Origin: Ustulina deusta
Taxonomy: Eukaryota > Ascomycota > Sordariomycetes > Xylariales > Xylariaceae
DNA: 64,000 bases
Assembly: GCA_023159155.1 (NCBI GenBank)
Contig: JAJNNX010000028.1
Span: forward strand, 248,001-312,000
Reading direction: 5' to 3'
The translations under genes were made by a program, and so were the position numbers. This document shows, piece after piece, positions 37,306 to 49,900 of this stretch (positions are counted from its first letter, which is position 1; every line of letters begins with the position of its first letter). The notes under the pieces were generated by a model. It had not been told where the DNA came from, ran no database searches, and saw only the letters and a list, made by a program, of their open reading frames with translations.

Positions 37306-37469
37306 TATTATAGCAATTTAGTTATTTATTAAAATAATAATTATTATATAAAGTATAAAAAAATAATCTTTTTTTTTCTAAATATAAAATCATAAAAATA
37401 TCTACCTACTTATAGACATAATAAATATATTTATAGCTATAGCTAACATATCTATAGTTATACCTATTA
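37306..37469 (-). repeat. LTR of the middle element, right copy
   Basis: It starts TATTATAGCAATTTAGTTAT and ends ..CCTATTA. It is followed by TTAAT (37470-37474). Confidence 0.68.
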
Positions 37470-38188
37470 TTAATATTTACTATTAAAAAGTTTTATATTT
37501 TAATTTTTATTACTATTTTTAGTAATAATATATTAATTAATAAATATTATAAAATATTATATATAAAGTTTAAAACAAAAAAATAAATATTTTAGTTATT
37601 TTAATATTTATTAATATAAAAATAAAGTTATTAGTTTAATTTTTAATTAGTTAATTTTATTATTTTTTAGGTTTAAAAGTAATCAGTATTATTAAAATAG
37701 TGCTTAGTACTTATAAAACTATTAATTATTATTATAAATTTAAAAATAAATAGTTCTATATTATTTAATATTTATATATTTAATATATTAAAAAATCTAT
37801 ATAAATTTTTATAGTATTATATAACTAATAATTTTATAATATTTATTTTTTTGCTAAATAAAGTTATAATTAAATAATTAAACTTATTTATAAATATTTA
37901 TATATAATTATAATTTTATTAATTAAATAATATATTTTTATTATTTATTATTATATATTATTATATTATAGTTAGTATAAATAATAAATAAAAAAAGCTA
38001 AAAGTTTTATTTTATAATATTTTGTTTTTTTTATAGTTATAGCAATTATATATATATTATTTATAATTATATTTTAAATAAAACTAATAATATTCTTATT
38101 TTAATATTTTAATTATTTTATATTAATTTTAATATATAATAATTAAAAATATATAAAAGAAAATAATTTTATTTAAAATAACTTTAGG

Positions 38189-38490
38189 TGTTGGAATAAC
38201 TAGCATTGGTTATAACCTTATTGTGCAACTCGCACGGAGTGCGAGTTCACGCTCGGCTTTTGTACGGATGTTAGCCGGACCTCGGCCGGACGAAAGGGAC
38301 CTCACTTCCCCTTTGTTATATTAGCTCGTACAATAGCGTAAGCTCTTATATAAATATAAAAGACTTATGCTTCGTACAAACATTCTTTTTTTTTTTTTTT
38401 TTTTATAGATAATATAGTACAATACATTATATTCTGTCTATACGCATTATTTGTTTTACATACAATATATTATATAAAGCCCATTTAATA
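38189..38490 (+). mobile_element. Solo LTR of the inner (Copia-like) family
   Basis: These 302 bases begin TGTTGGAATAACTAGC and align with the inverted sequence of 32621-32920 over the full length. The flanking 5-mers are both TTAGG (38184-38188 and 38491-38495), an exact target duplication. There is no internal region, so it is the product of LTR-LTR recombination after an independent insertion into the outer element. It keeps more CpG and GC than the other copies (CGCACGGAGTGCGAG, CCGGACCTCGGCCGGACG). Confidence 0.88.
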
Positions 38491-41400
38491 TTAGGTATAT
38501 ATAGTTTTTTGTTTTTATTTTTTAGATTTTATAGCTAGTTTTTTTATTTAATTAGATTTATTAGGTTAATTTTTAAAAACATATTAAATAAAAAATCTAT
38601 AATTAATATAAGATTTAATATTTTATTAAAAAAAATTAATACTATTGTTTTTTTTTTAGTTTTTTTAGTTTTAATTATAAAAAGTTCTACTATTTTTTTA
38701 ATAAAATATTAGCTACTATATTTTTTTATTTTAGTTAGTACTAAAAAATGATATTAAAGTTTAATAAAAAATTAATTTAATATATTTATTATATTAATAA
38801 AATCTATTTATTTAAAAAGATTTAATAAAATTTAATAATTAATTATTATCAAAAATTTAGTTTTAAATTAAGTAAGCTTGTTTAATTAATATTATTATTT
38901 TAAAAAAATATTTTATCAATTTTTAAAATATATTTTTTTATTATTACTAAATAACTTTTTTTGTTATATTATATAAAGTATTTATTTTTATTTATATTAG
39001 TTAGCTAGGCTTAAAAAAAACTAAAATAAATATTTTATATATTTAAAAGCTTATTTTTGTTTTAGTTCTATTATAAATAGTTTATTTTTTTTAATAATTA
39101 ATTTAAAAAAATAGTAACTTTACTAATAAAATAAATAAATATATATATATAATTATAAAACTTAAAAAGTAATTATATTAATTTAGTATTTTTAAAATTA
39201 TTAAAGTTCTAATTTAAGATTGCTTAAATTTTAATAAAATTTATTTTTATTTTTATTTTAGTTTTTATAATTATTTTTAAATAATTAATAATAAATATAT
39301 TAAAATAATATTTTTGAATATTTTTTTAATATTTAGCTTAATATAAATAATAAATTATTTTTTTATAATAAATTTAGTACTATTTTTTAGTTTTAAAATA
39401 AATTAAAATATTATTTATATAAATATTTATAAATTTATTTAAAAGTTTTTAAATTTATATATTAATAAAAGCTTGCTATTAAATAGGTTTTATTTTTAAA
39501 CTAAATAATAAAACTTTCTATTAAAATATTTTTTATAAGTTTAAAAAAAATAAAATAATATAATTTTATAATTAATAATAATTAATAATAAGTTTTAATA
39601 ATATTTAATTTTATAAAATAAATAATATTATAATAATTAAATATAATATTACTAATATTTAAAACTAATATAATTTAGTTTTTTAAATATATATTTTTTT
39701 ATTAATAATTAATTATAAATTTATATTTAATTAATTTAAATTTAAATATAAATAAAATAAAAGTAATATTTAAGTTTATATTTTATTTAATAAAATTTAT
39801 AATTAATAATTTATTTATAAATTTTTTTTAAATAAAATAAACTATATAAATATTTAATATTAATAAAGTTTAAAAATATATTTTTCATTATTAAGTTTTA
39901 ATATTATATTAAATTTTAATTATAATAATAATAAAATTTTAGATTTTTTTTTTAAAAAAAACTTTTTTAAATATAATAGCTAAAAAAGCAAAAAGTTTTG
40001 CATTAATTTTATATATTTAAAGTTTATTTTTTTTTAAAATAAAATTAATTTATTATTAAAATTTTTTTTATAATATTACTTAATTAATCTAAGTTTATTT
40101 TTTTTATAAAATATTAATTATTTTTAAGTTTTTTTTAAATAGTTTAATATAATTATTTTTTTAACTAATTATTTTTATTTATTTTAATAAAAATAATTTT
40201 AAAAATTTTATATAATTTTTTAATAATAATTTAGGGGGTTTTTTTTTTTAAAGTTATTATATAAACTTTTTTTGTTTTAAGTTTAAAAGTTCTAAATTTT
40301 TTTGTTATTTTTTTAGTTTTAATTATTTTTAAAATAATTATTTTATTTTTAAAAAGTTATTTTAATATTTAATAATATTGCTTTAATGTTTAATTATATT
40401 AATTAGTATTTTTTTATATTTTTAAGTTTATATTTTATTATGTATAATTAAATTCTTTAATTAAATTAATTCTTACTTTTAAGTTTTTATTAAAATATTT
40501 TGTTTTAATAATTATAAAGTTTTTAAAATTTAATTAAATAAACTATTTTTATTTTTAATTATTATTTAATTTATTATATAAATTTATAGCTAATTATTAA
40601 AAAAATATAAATTTTAGTATTATATAAAATTAAAGTTTTTATTTTAATATTATTAATTTATAATTAAATAAATATTTTAAAAATAATTTATTTATTTTAA
40701 TTATATATTTTAATTAAAATAAATAAAAAAATAATAAAAAAACTTTTATTAGTTTTATTTATTTTTCAAATTAAATAAACTATTAAAATTATTTTTATTA
40801 TAAACTTTTTTTATTAATTAAATAGTTAAAATTTTTAATTTTTAATTAAAATAATTAATTAATATATATATATATTTTTTTTTATAAATAAAATAAGTTT
40901 TATTATTTTAATAAGCGTTTTTTCTTTTTTATAATTAATATTTATTTTAATTATTTTAAAATAAATATTTTAATTATTTTAAAATAAATATTTTAAAATT
41001 TTTAAAATTTATTAAATATTAATAAATAAGTTTATTAAAAATTTAATTATTTAAATTAGATTTTTATTTAATTAAGTTTATAAATTTAGTTTATTAATAA
41101 TTTTTATAAGCTTATTTAATATTATATATTAATTTAATAATTTTATTAATAAATAATTTATAAAAAATATTTAAATTTATTTAAATTTTATATAAATTTT
41201 TTTTTAAATTTATATAAAAATAGGTTTATAATTTATATTTTTATTAGTTTTATATATAATAATTATTTAATTAAAATTATAATAAATTATTAATAAAATT
41301 GAAATTATTTTAGTAATATTATTAAATAATTTTTTAATTAAATAAAAATATATTTTTATTAATTTTTTAATATTTTTTTTTAATTAATTTATAATATATT

Positions 41401-42243
41401 AAAATTAATTATTTTTAGTTTAAAATATAATAATATTTTTATTTAATTTTTTTTTTAGTTTATAAACCTAATTATTAAATAAAGTTTTATTTTTTATAAA
41501 TTTATTAAAATTAATTTTTTATATTTTAGTTTTTTTAATATAAATAAAGTTTAAAATATTAAAAAATAAATTAATAAAATACAAAATAAATAAAATAATA
41601 AAACTAAAAAGTTTAAAATTAATATTTTTAAATATATTTTTTATTATTAAATTATAATTATTTTTTAAAAATATTAAAATAAATATAATAAAAAATTAAT
41701 TTTTTATTTTTTTTATTTATTAAAAAAATTTTATTAAAACTAATATAAAATTATAAATTTATATAATTATAATATTTTTTAATATATTTTTAAATATATT
41801 ATTTATTTTAAGTTATTTTAGTTTTAGTTTAAATTTTATTTTTTTAAGTTTTAATTTTTTATTTTTTTTAGATTTTTTTTCAAATATTAGTTTGTTTAAA
41901 ATGTTTATAAAAAAGTTTAATATAAAATTTTTTTTTTTTTTATAAAAAATTTTTTTTTTAAATTATTTAATAATAAAAAATTAGCTATATTTAAAAACTA
42001 AAATTATTTTAATTATTTAAAAACTAAAAATAAAATAAAAATATTTAAGTTTAAATTTTTTATAAATTATTAATTTTTAAATAATATAAAAATTAAAAAT
42101 TTTATTAAAGTTATATTAAAATTAAGTTTATATTATAAAATATATAATTAAAAAAAAAAATTTATATTTTATTAATTATAATAAAATAAAAAATATATAT
42201 TTATTAAATATTTATTAATAAATAATTAATAAATTTAAAGTAG

Positions 42244-42470
42244 TATTATAATTAGTTAAGTAAAGTTTTTATAACTAGTTTATTAATATTATAAATAAAA
42301 ACTTTAAATAAAAAAAATAAAAAATTTTTAAAGTTTATAAAATAAATAAATATAGATTTTATATATATAGCTATAAAATTATAAAGAGGTTTATATATAG
42401 ATTTCTTATTTTATTACTATATAGGTTTAGAGTTTTTATAGGTTTTACTAAAACTATACTAACTATTATA
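42244..42470. repeat. LTR of the outer element, right copy
   Basis: It is a direct repeat of 20648-20876 with transition differences. It is followed by CTTTT (42471-42475), the partner of the left-side CCTTT. Confidence 0.7.
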
Positions 42471-45165
42471 CTTTTATAAAAAAGAATATTTTTAAAAAAA
42501 GGACTATTATTTAGAACTAGTTTAAAAAGATTTTTTTTTAATAAATAAAATAAAAAAAATTATAGTATAATTAGTACTAAAATATATTTAAAAAAATAAA
42601 ATTAAAAATATTACTATTTTAATAAGTTAAAATATTTATTTTATTTATATAAATAAAATTATAAGTATTAGTTTAGTAAAAAGTTTTTTAGCTATTGTTT
42701 AAATAGCTAGTTATTTCTAGCTGCTAGACTATATTTTTAGTGTTTATAATGCCTATAATAATATATTTTAGTAATAATATATATTTTATAAAAATTTAAG
42801 TTATATTTATATTATTAAGTTTTTTTAATTGTTCATATATATTTATAGTTATAATATTATTATTTATTAATACTTAAACAATATTTTTAATAAATTATAG
42901 TCTAATTTGTTTTGCTTTAAAAAAAAAATTTTTAAATATATATTATAGCTTAAAGCTTTTTTTTTTTTATTCTAGTTGTTCTAAAAAACAAATAAAATAA
43001 AACATAAATAGTTAATAATTTTATTTTTGCTATTTTATTTATACTATAATTCTTATATTAAAGCAATATTTATATTGCTCTAGTTATATAATTATAAAAA
43101 TATATTTACTACTTTTAAAGCTTTAATATAATTAGTTTATATAATTTAGAAAGCAGTAGGTTTACTACTTTTGCAACTATACCTAAAGTATTTATTAACC
43201 CTATTATTATTTTATAAGTATTACTATAACTATATTAAAAATATAAATATAAATATAATCTAAGTTTATAAAATATTATTATAAGCGGAACGTTTTTTAA
43301 ACCTAAATATTCTATCTAGTAAGCTAAGTTAAAAAAATAAGGCAAAGTTATTTCTGTTTTTTTTTTTTTTTTGTTTATATTTATTAGCTATATAAAACTA
43401 TTACTAAAGTTTTTGCTTTATTATCTATGCCTAATTATTAGCTTTTTGTTTTGCTAAGCTATAATTTTAGGTTATATACTTAGTTTTATGCCTAGCTATC
43501 AATTAAAGTCTTGTATTAAAAAAATAATTATTATTTCAGGCCTAGTTAGATTATTTAATATAAATAAGCTAAAAACTAAAGTTAAAGTTATATTTATTTT
43601 TATATTTAGTACTTAATATAGGTTATTACTAATTATTTTAATAAAATTTAGTATTAAAATAAGTATTATAGCTATAAATATTGTTAATACTTATATTTTT
43701 AGCGCTTTGTTTATATAGGTTATCTAAATATTTTAAAAAATTTTTAGGTATATTTAGTAATATAGCTTATTGCTTACTAGGCAGACATTAATAAGTTTTT
43801 TTTTTAAAAATATATAATATATTTTTAATTTTTTATTAGTTTTTTTAAGCAGTTCTTATAAAAAGTTATTATTAAGCTATAGCAGTTTATATATCTAGAA
43901 TATTTACTATAAAAAATAATATAGTTAGGCTTTAAAATATTGCTATAATTAAAATATTTATTTTTTTTAATATAAAACCTATCTAAATACTACTTTTAAT
44001 ACCTAAAGTTATACTATTTAATTTAAAGTTTTTTTTTATTAGCTATAATAATATATTAGTTTTATATAATCTAAAAAGTTTAATAGTAATTTTTAAAAAA
44101 ACTAGCTAAATATTTTTGATCTATTTTAAGCTTTATTTTAAAAAACGTATAAAAACAAAGTCAAGCCTTATTTATACTTTTATTTTTTTATAAATAAATA
44201 TTTTAATATATTATTTTTTGTTATTTAAAATAATTAAAAATATTAAATAGTTTAATATAATATAGTTATACTATTTTTTAAAAGTTTTAATAGTATTAAC
44301 TAAATATATTTTACTAACTTTTATTTTATAGTTTAAAAAAAATTATTAAATCTTTTTATTTTAAGGCGTAATAATAAAGCTTATAACTATATAATAAATA
44401 TTAGGCATATTTAAAAAAATAAAACCTAGTTTTTTAATAATAATAGTTTAAAAAATATAAAAAGTTTAAGCTTTTGCTTAAAATTGTTGTTTTTAAAAAA
44501 CTTTAATAAATAGCTCAATATTTTTTAAAAAGCTTTACTTCTTATTTAAAATAATATTTAATATTTTATTTTAAATAAAATAAGCTTTATTTATTAAGTT
44601 AATAGCTAGTTTAAAGCTTTTTAAAATTATAGTATACCTACTATTTGTTTAATTAGTACTTAAGCTCTTATTAATAAAAAAGCTATTTGAAAAAATGCTA
44701 GATATATTTATGCTAAAAAAAAAAATTAACTAGTAGTACTATAATATAAAAGCAATACTTTTAAAAATAAGGCTATTTTTAAATAGTTTAAAAAAACGTT
44801 TATTATTTTTTAGGTATAAATATATTATTTGTTTTAATAATAAAAAACCATACTATTTAATAATCTAGTAACTATTATAAATATAACGTACTAATTGTTT
44901 TTTTTTGTTTAATTTTATTAAAAGCAAAAATTAAGGTTTTAAATACTAATTTTTTTTTTAGCTAAATATAAACTAAAATAAATATTCTAGCAGGTTATAA
45001 ATATTTTTAAGTAGCAATAAATCTTTTTATAAATATAAAATTAATAAATACTAGTATTATAACTATTTATTTTTTTTTTTTTACTAGCTATAATAGTATT
45101 AGTTAGTTTTTTAAAATTAAAAAGTCTTTATTAATTATTGCTTATAACGTAACGTTATTTCGATA

Positions 45166-46941
45166 GGGCGTTATAGCTATTGCTGGCTCATATGTAGCTA
45201 TAATAGCTATTATAGATATCGGAACAGGGGCAGGGCCCCTTGGTGTTTTGGTTGTTTTTGTAGGAGTGTTAAACAAATGGCTATAGATTAGGTGTATGTA
45301 CTAACAATGGGTGCCAAGAAAAATTATTTAGAAGGGAAGGTGAAGCCACTTGGTGGCTTTACTTGTAAGGATATATATAAACACTATGGCGTTGATTTTC
45401 ACGAAAATCCAGGGGGACATCCACAACATAGCTAGCATTTCGAATGAATTCATATTTTTGTTTCTTTTGGTCAATTGATCTCTAAGGAGAAAAAAGTAAT
45501 TACTATGCTAGAAGTGTAGGTTCGGCCTATCTCCTAGTATAGGGGCGCTGCGACATATCTAAAAGGTGTGAACAGCTATTCACAGTTGCCCATTTCAATA
45601 TAGAAGCGAGCTTGTATGATAAGGCCAGCCCAACATAATAGAAACCGAAACTATATAAGCGAAGGTAAAACCGAGTGTGCGTTGTATCAGATAGAACCCC
45701 GGCTGTGAAAAGGCCTGGATTGTCTTCTTCAGCCTGTGCGATCAACGTGGGGTCCAGCCACAGGCGCCTCCCAAGTTTAACCCGGGGGCCAATTCCCCCA
45801 GCAGATTGTCACCTGCCCAAGATTCGGATAATAAGATAGGGGTTAGATCACTAGTGAGCTTCAAAGGCACCTACGCTTCTTTTCGGCCTGCATCCGAACT
45901 ATCTAATTTCAGGATAGCCCTCGAGCTCAACACTTGCTCATCAACTTGTTTTCTCAATTGTCAAGGTCTTGGTGTAAGCGAGAACCCCAAAATCCCCAAA
46001 GGAGTAAGCTGCATATGCATGTTTCTATATAATTTGCCTTTTTGATTGCTTTTCTACTCAGGTAAGACCGCTCGCTATATAGGTATAGAGCATATAGTTA
46101 CACTACTTAGTATACCCTTACAGATTTACCTATACAGACTAGCAATTGGACTAGCAAGTGGTTAGGTAGGGCTATGTAAGTAGGTTTAGATAGCTATAGT
46201 TCGGCTTAAAGGTTGTTAGCCTAGAGGGCAGCCTTGTGAAGAGGTTGGTGTTGTTGCCAAGAGTAGAAATAGTGAGATCTGCAGTAGGTCCTACATAAGA
46301 TCTGCAGTAATCAGGCGGTTCTACCTGCAGTTATCCGCGTGTTATAGTGAGCAAGTACAGTGTGCGTACTGCTTGGGAGGAAGGCAGTAGGGTCCATAAA
46401 GTAGGTATTTAGCTGGCTTCCTTACGGCTACAGACCCTCCATCCACAACACAACATCCATTATGCCCCCCAATCCATTCTCCGTTATGTGTGGGTGGATG
46501 GGGCCCCCATCATGGAGGCTCTACTGCAGATCTACTTAACATTGCTCTAATATGGGTGCGCTATAAAGTTTGCGGGCTAACTTCGCTATTGAGTGATGGC
46601 TACTGCTACATTTACAGCGAGCGAGTGTCAAGACTGCCCAGCTACTATCTGTATCTGTATATGCGACGGATTGGCGAAATCTTGTAATCACTCTATAGAA
46701 AATGGTGGCCGATACCGAGAATTTCTTGGCAGGCGCCACGCAATTTCAGATAAAGGAAGGTCTATCCTACGGGGGCCTCATCAGCCGGTTCCTAATACGA
46801 CCTTGTCGAAACAAGAGGGGAAAATATGAAAAGGGGGTTTTCTTTCTCCTTTACCCTGTGATTTCCACACAATATTGTATTTGGTGCTCTGTTTTTACCT
46901 TTTCAGATTGTACACTCGTTGCCCCTGTTAACGTATGCGGT
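45166..46941. other. Right edge of the AT block and intergenic region
   Basis: Composition returns to normal. There is no gene I can support: the open frames (up to 79 codons) lack motifs. AGATCTGCAGTA occurs twice about 30 bases apart (near 46274 and 46299). A run of A/G/C-rich sequence with AAGCCACTTGGTGGCTTTACTTG at about 45345 resembles a short palindrome-bearing repeat that recurs loosely near 16820 and 52600. The last 200 bases should hold the promoter of the next gene. Confidence 0.45.
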
Positions 46942-49900
46942 ATGACGTCGTCACCGGCCTGCCAGACCTGCGGGGCGACAGAGAGCATTTTCGCATGTAT
47001 TCAATGTAATGACATGCCATTCTGTGATGCGTGTTGGGGAAAATGGGTTCTCCATTTGCCTGGTACGACCGGTTGGTGAGTAGCCAGAACGTCAAGTGCG
47101 AGTTGTTGGCCTGATCTACTTTGTGTATTTGGCGATTGCTGATCTCACGGTGTCAATAAGGGGCGGTAAGCCACATGAAAAGGTCAACCCAACTCTTCTA
47201 CAAAGGCTTCGCCAAGTATTTGAGCCTATACGCACTGAAGCCGAGCATGAAGTTGAGTTAGACCGGGACCGAGAATCCACATGGTTCGGGTTTGACCGTG
47301 ATTCGTCCGGTCACCCAACCTTCGTAGACTATGGGCGCTTTGCTGCTATCATGACCCAAAGTCTCGCAGGAAAGGTGGACGGGAGATTTCCCCAGCTAGT
47401 GTCATTCATTGGTGAAACTGGTAGGTTCATAGTTCTTATCGTTTCCTCGTGATACCCCACACGTTCTCTCAATTATCTAACGAGGATAAGGGGCTGGTAA
47501 AAGCACCCTAATCAAACTCTTAATCGACAGGCAAGATCTAAGCTCTGAGGGGGGTGCCAGGTACTGGACTCCAGTAACATCTTCGACCCATGACTATATC
47601 CCGACGACAGGAGACGTCCATCTATACGCAGATCCTTCCAGCTTCTATACTCAAGAACCCTTACTATTTGCTGATTGCGAAGGCCTCAATGGCGGAGAAG
47701 CGCTACCAAAAGCTCTGAGACAATTGTCAAGAGCCAGCAGTTGTATCTCCAGCCCTTTCCCGAACCTCCCCGGGGATACCTTCTCAACAAGACGTAGTCG
47801 AAACCCGCTTATGTCTGTTTATGGCTCCCGAAGGTCGATTGTATGGGCTAAAACCCCGCAGACCCAAAAAAGAGAATACTCAGTCCAACACCTGTATCCA
47901 AAGATACTCTATACCTTCAGCGAAGTCGTCGTCTTCGTCACGCGCAACCCAAGATCTTTTGAGTCAACTGTGCTCGGCAAGCTAATTCATTGGGGCGCAA
48001 CATCTGTAGACATGAGCTTGAATCAGCCAGTACTGCCTCATGCAGTTATTGCCATTAACGCCACCGACAGACTCGAGGACGCAGAATGGGAGACAGAAAA
48101 AGCCACAGAAAAACTTATGACCGCCATTGAGGATGCAATATCTCGTGAACCGGGTTTGAAAGACTACGTCCAGACTTGGAAGAGACTTGGGAAGAAGATC
48201 ACCAATACAAAGCAACTTCTCGAATGTTACTACAGCAGCATCACAGTCATACGAATACCATTTCGGAGCTCATACATGCTTATGGATAGGCAAGCAGAAA
48301 GATTGATCAATTTAATCAAGACCCGGTGCGCCGAGTCTCAAGACGCAAAGAAGCGGGCGAGATTGTTGGCTGATGCAGAGCGGACTCAGGTCTACCTCCA
48401 GAGTGCGTTTGATCAGTTTACGAGAGATTTGGACTCGCCATTCGACTTCGTCAAGGAATCCTTGCGGCAAAATCCCGTCCCCCGGAATTTTGAGGGCAAC
48501 ATCTTGAGACTAGCTGTATCTATCAGGGAGAACTCGATATGCGAACCACTCGGGAGCGATATTAGACACGTATTTCTCAGATTGGCCCCGATGATTGCCT
48601 CTAGCATTATGTTTGACGCTGCTCGGCAGAACTTGATGGGCACCGCACCCCAGCTCCTGAAAGATGCGTATTCCGAGCTCTGCACGGCGGCACTACACTC
48701 CTTCGCCAATGATCATTGGCCTTGCACTTTCGAAAATCCCGCACACGGAAGGACCAACGGTCGGTGCTGCAATCTCAAAAATAGCCATATGAAGGGGCAT
48801 CAGAATATCCGTGGAAAGCTGATAGGGAATGGGTCCTACGAAGCCAACTTCGAAATTGAGACCTTAGGATCCTGGTGGATCGACACAATAAGTGATCAAT
48901 TAACTCTGCTCCAGAATTCGGCCTGTAAGTCTTCACCATTATATCCACGATCCCAATATAATTCTGGGTTGCCAGGTGTCTAACCTGGCGTATACATACT
49001 TATTCACTATTTCAACCTTTCTTTTCACATACAGTCTGTTCACGCTCCTACTGTGTGGAATGATATACCAACCTTGTTCGCAACCATCTAACAATATCAT
49101 TACAGACAAACTATGCCAAAGCATTTCACGAACAGACGTCCAGATCGCAACTATCCTGCATCGAGAACGTATGGACAACTTCTACTCTACGCTCGGAAAG
49201 GCTTCAAACTTCATTAGCCATTCCGCCTGCTTCTCTTGTTTGCGAGGATTGCCAGAGTTCATTCTACCTTGTGGTCACATTTTGTGTCAATCCTGTGTTC
49301 AAGCTTATGGTCGAGATACGTCTAGGACAACTATTGAAATCAGCCGGTGCCCTCTGCATGTCCGCGAGGCCTTAGCAAAGGAGCCATATGTATTCTCATT
49401 AAAGCCATCCCGCGCTGGTGTCAGGATTCTGTCTCTCGACAGGTAAGTCCGTAACTGGCCGTTCGTTTGCGAGTTGTCATTAATTGATACAGTGGCGGCG
49501 TCGGGACTCTTGTGGAACTTTGCGTTCTCAGAGCGATCCAAAAGCTTCTCGGGCCAAAACTTCCTATTCAAAAGTTTTTTGACTTGATAGTCGGCACCAG
49601 GTATTTATCGTCTTATAAGTTTCGGAGTTAATCTCCACCTAACCAGGCTTAGTGCTGGGGGTTTAGCTGCGCTTGGTCTCGGCACGCGGGGCTGGTCAGT
49701 CGATGAAGCGATCTCGAAGTTCAAGACTATTACCAAAGAAGTTTTCAAACCCCGTGACCTGAATCGTATCTCCTTTCTGGAGGATTTTACAAACGTATTT
49801 CGTAAGCAAAAATTCCGCCGCTGCGCTCTAATACTCCGTCTAGCCTCACTCGTGCATGAAGACTCAATATGATTGAAGACCAGATGTACCCATATAGACG

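Larger units (their letters stand above)
21630..37469 (-). mobile_element. Middle LTR retrotransposon (Gypsy-like), interrupted by a Copia-like element
   Basis: Direct repeats 21630-21794 (165 bp) and 37306-37469 (164 bp) share long matching blocks, such as ATCTACCTA, CATAATAAATATATTTATAG and CTATAGCTAA, with C/T and G/A differences. TTAAT flanks both outer ends (21625-21629 and 37470-37474) as a target duplication. Without the 7.27-kb insertion the element is about 8.57 kb. Orientation is inferred as minus: the LTR then ends ..GTAACA, a purine-rich run precedes the 21794 end, and a minus-strand frame near 24,560-24,720 reads IDFIINILL.. in the manner of the Gypsy integrase (..DFI..LP..). That match is faint. 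All coding capacity is lost to stops. Confidence 0.7.
20648..42470. mobile_element. Outer LTR retrotransposon, interrupted by two later insertions
   Basis: Two direct repeats, 20648-20876 (229 bp) and 42244-42470 (227 bp), align along their length with C/T and G/A differences. The left one begins TGTTACGATCAGTC and the right one TATTATAATTAGTT. The flanking 5-mers are CCTTT and CTTTT, a target duplication with one C-to-T change. Removing the middle element, the solo LTR and their target duplications leaves about 5.67 kb, a normal size for an LTR element. Internal pieces are 20877-21624, 37475-38183 and 38496-42243; none keeps readable protein. Read on minus, the LTRs would end ..GTAACA, and a purine run (AGAAAAAAGTAA) precedes the 20876 end. 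That suggests minus orientation and a Gypsy-like element, but only weakly. Confidence 0.72.
16930..45165. other. 28-kb AT-rich, RIP-mutated transposon block
   Basis: Over about 28.2 kb the sequence is overwhelmingly A and T, with abundant TA steps and very few CpG. No open frame exceeds about 60 codons. The edges are sharp: GC-balanced DNA ends near 16,930 and resumes near 45,165. Repeat pairs inside differ almost only by C/T and G/A. At least 21.8 kb of it is explained by three nested LTR elements and a solo LTR, listed separately. The remaining flanks (16930-20642 and 42476-45165) are equally eroded and probably the older host element or elements into which the outermost LTR element jumped; I cannot name their class. 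No gene is expected to function here. Confidence 0.85.

Noticed and set aside
38184..38495. TTAGG pair read as telomere-like repeat
   Set aside because: Only one copy on each side, exactly abutting the solo LTR; it is a target-site duplication.
16930..45165. Possible mitochondrial DNA insertion because of extreme AT content
   Set aside because: LTR pairs with target duplications and C/T-G/A copy differences explain it as RIP-mutated nuclear transposons; no mitochondrial gene is readable.
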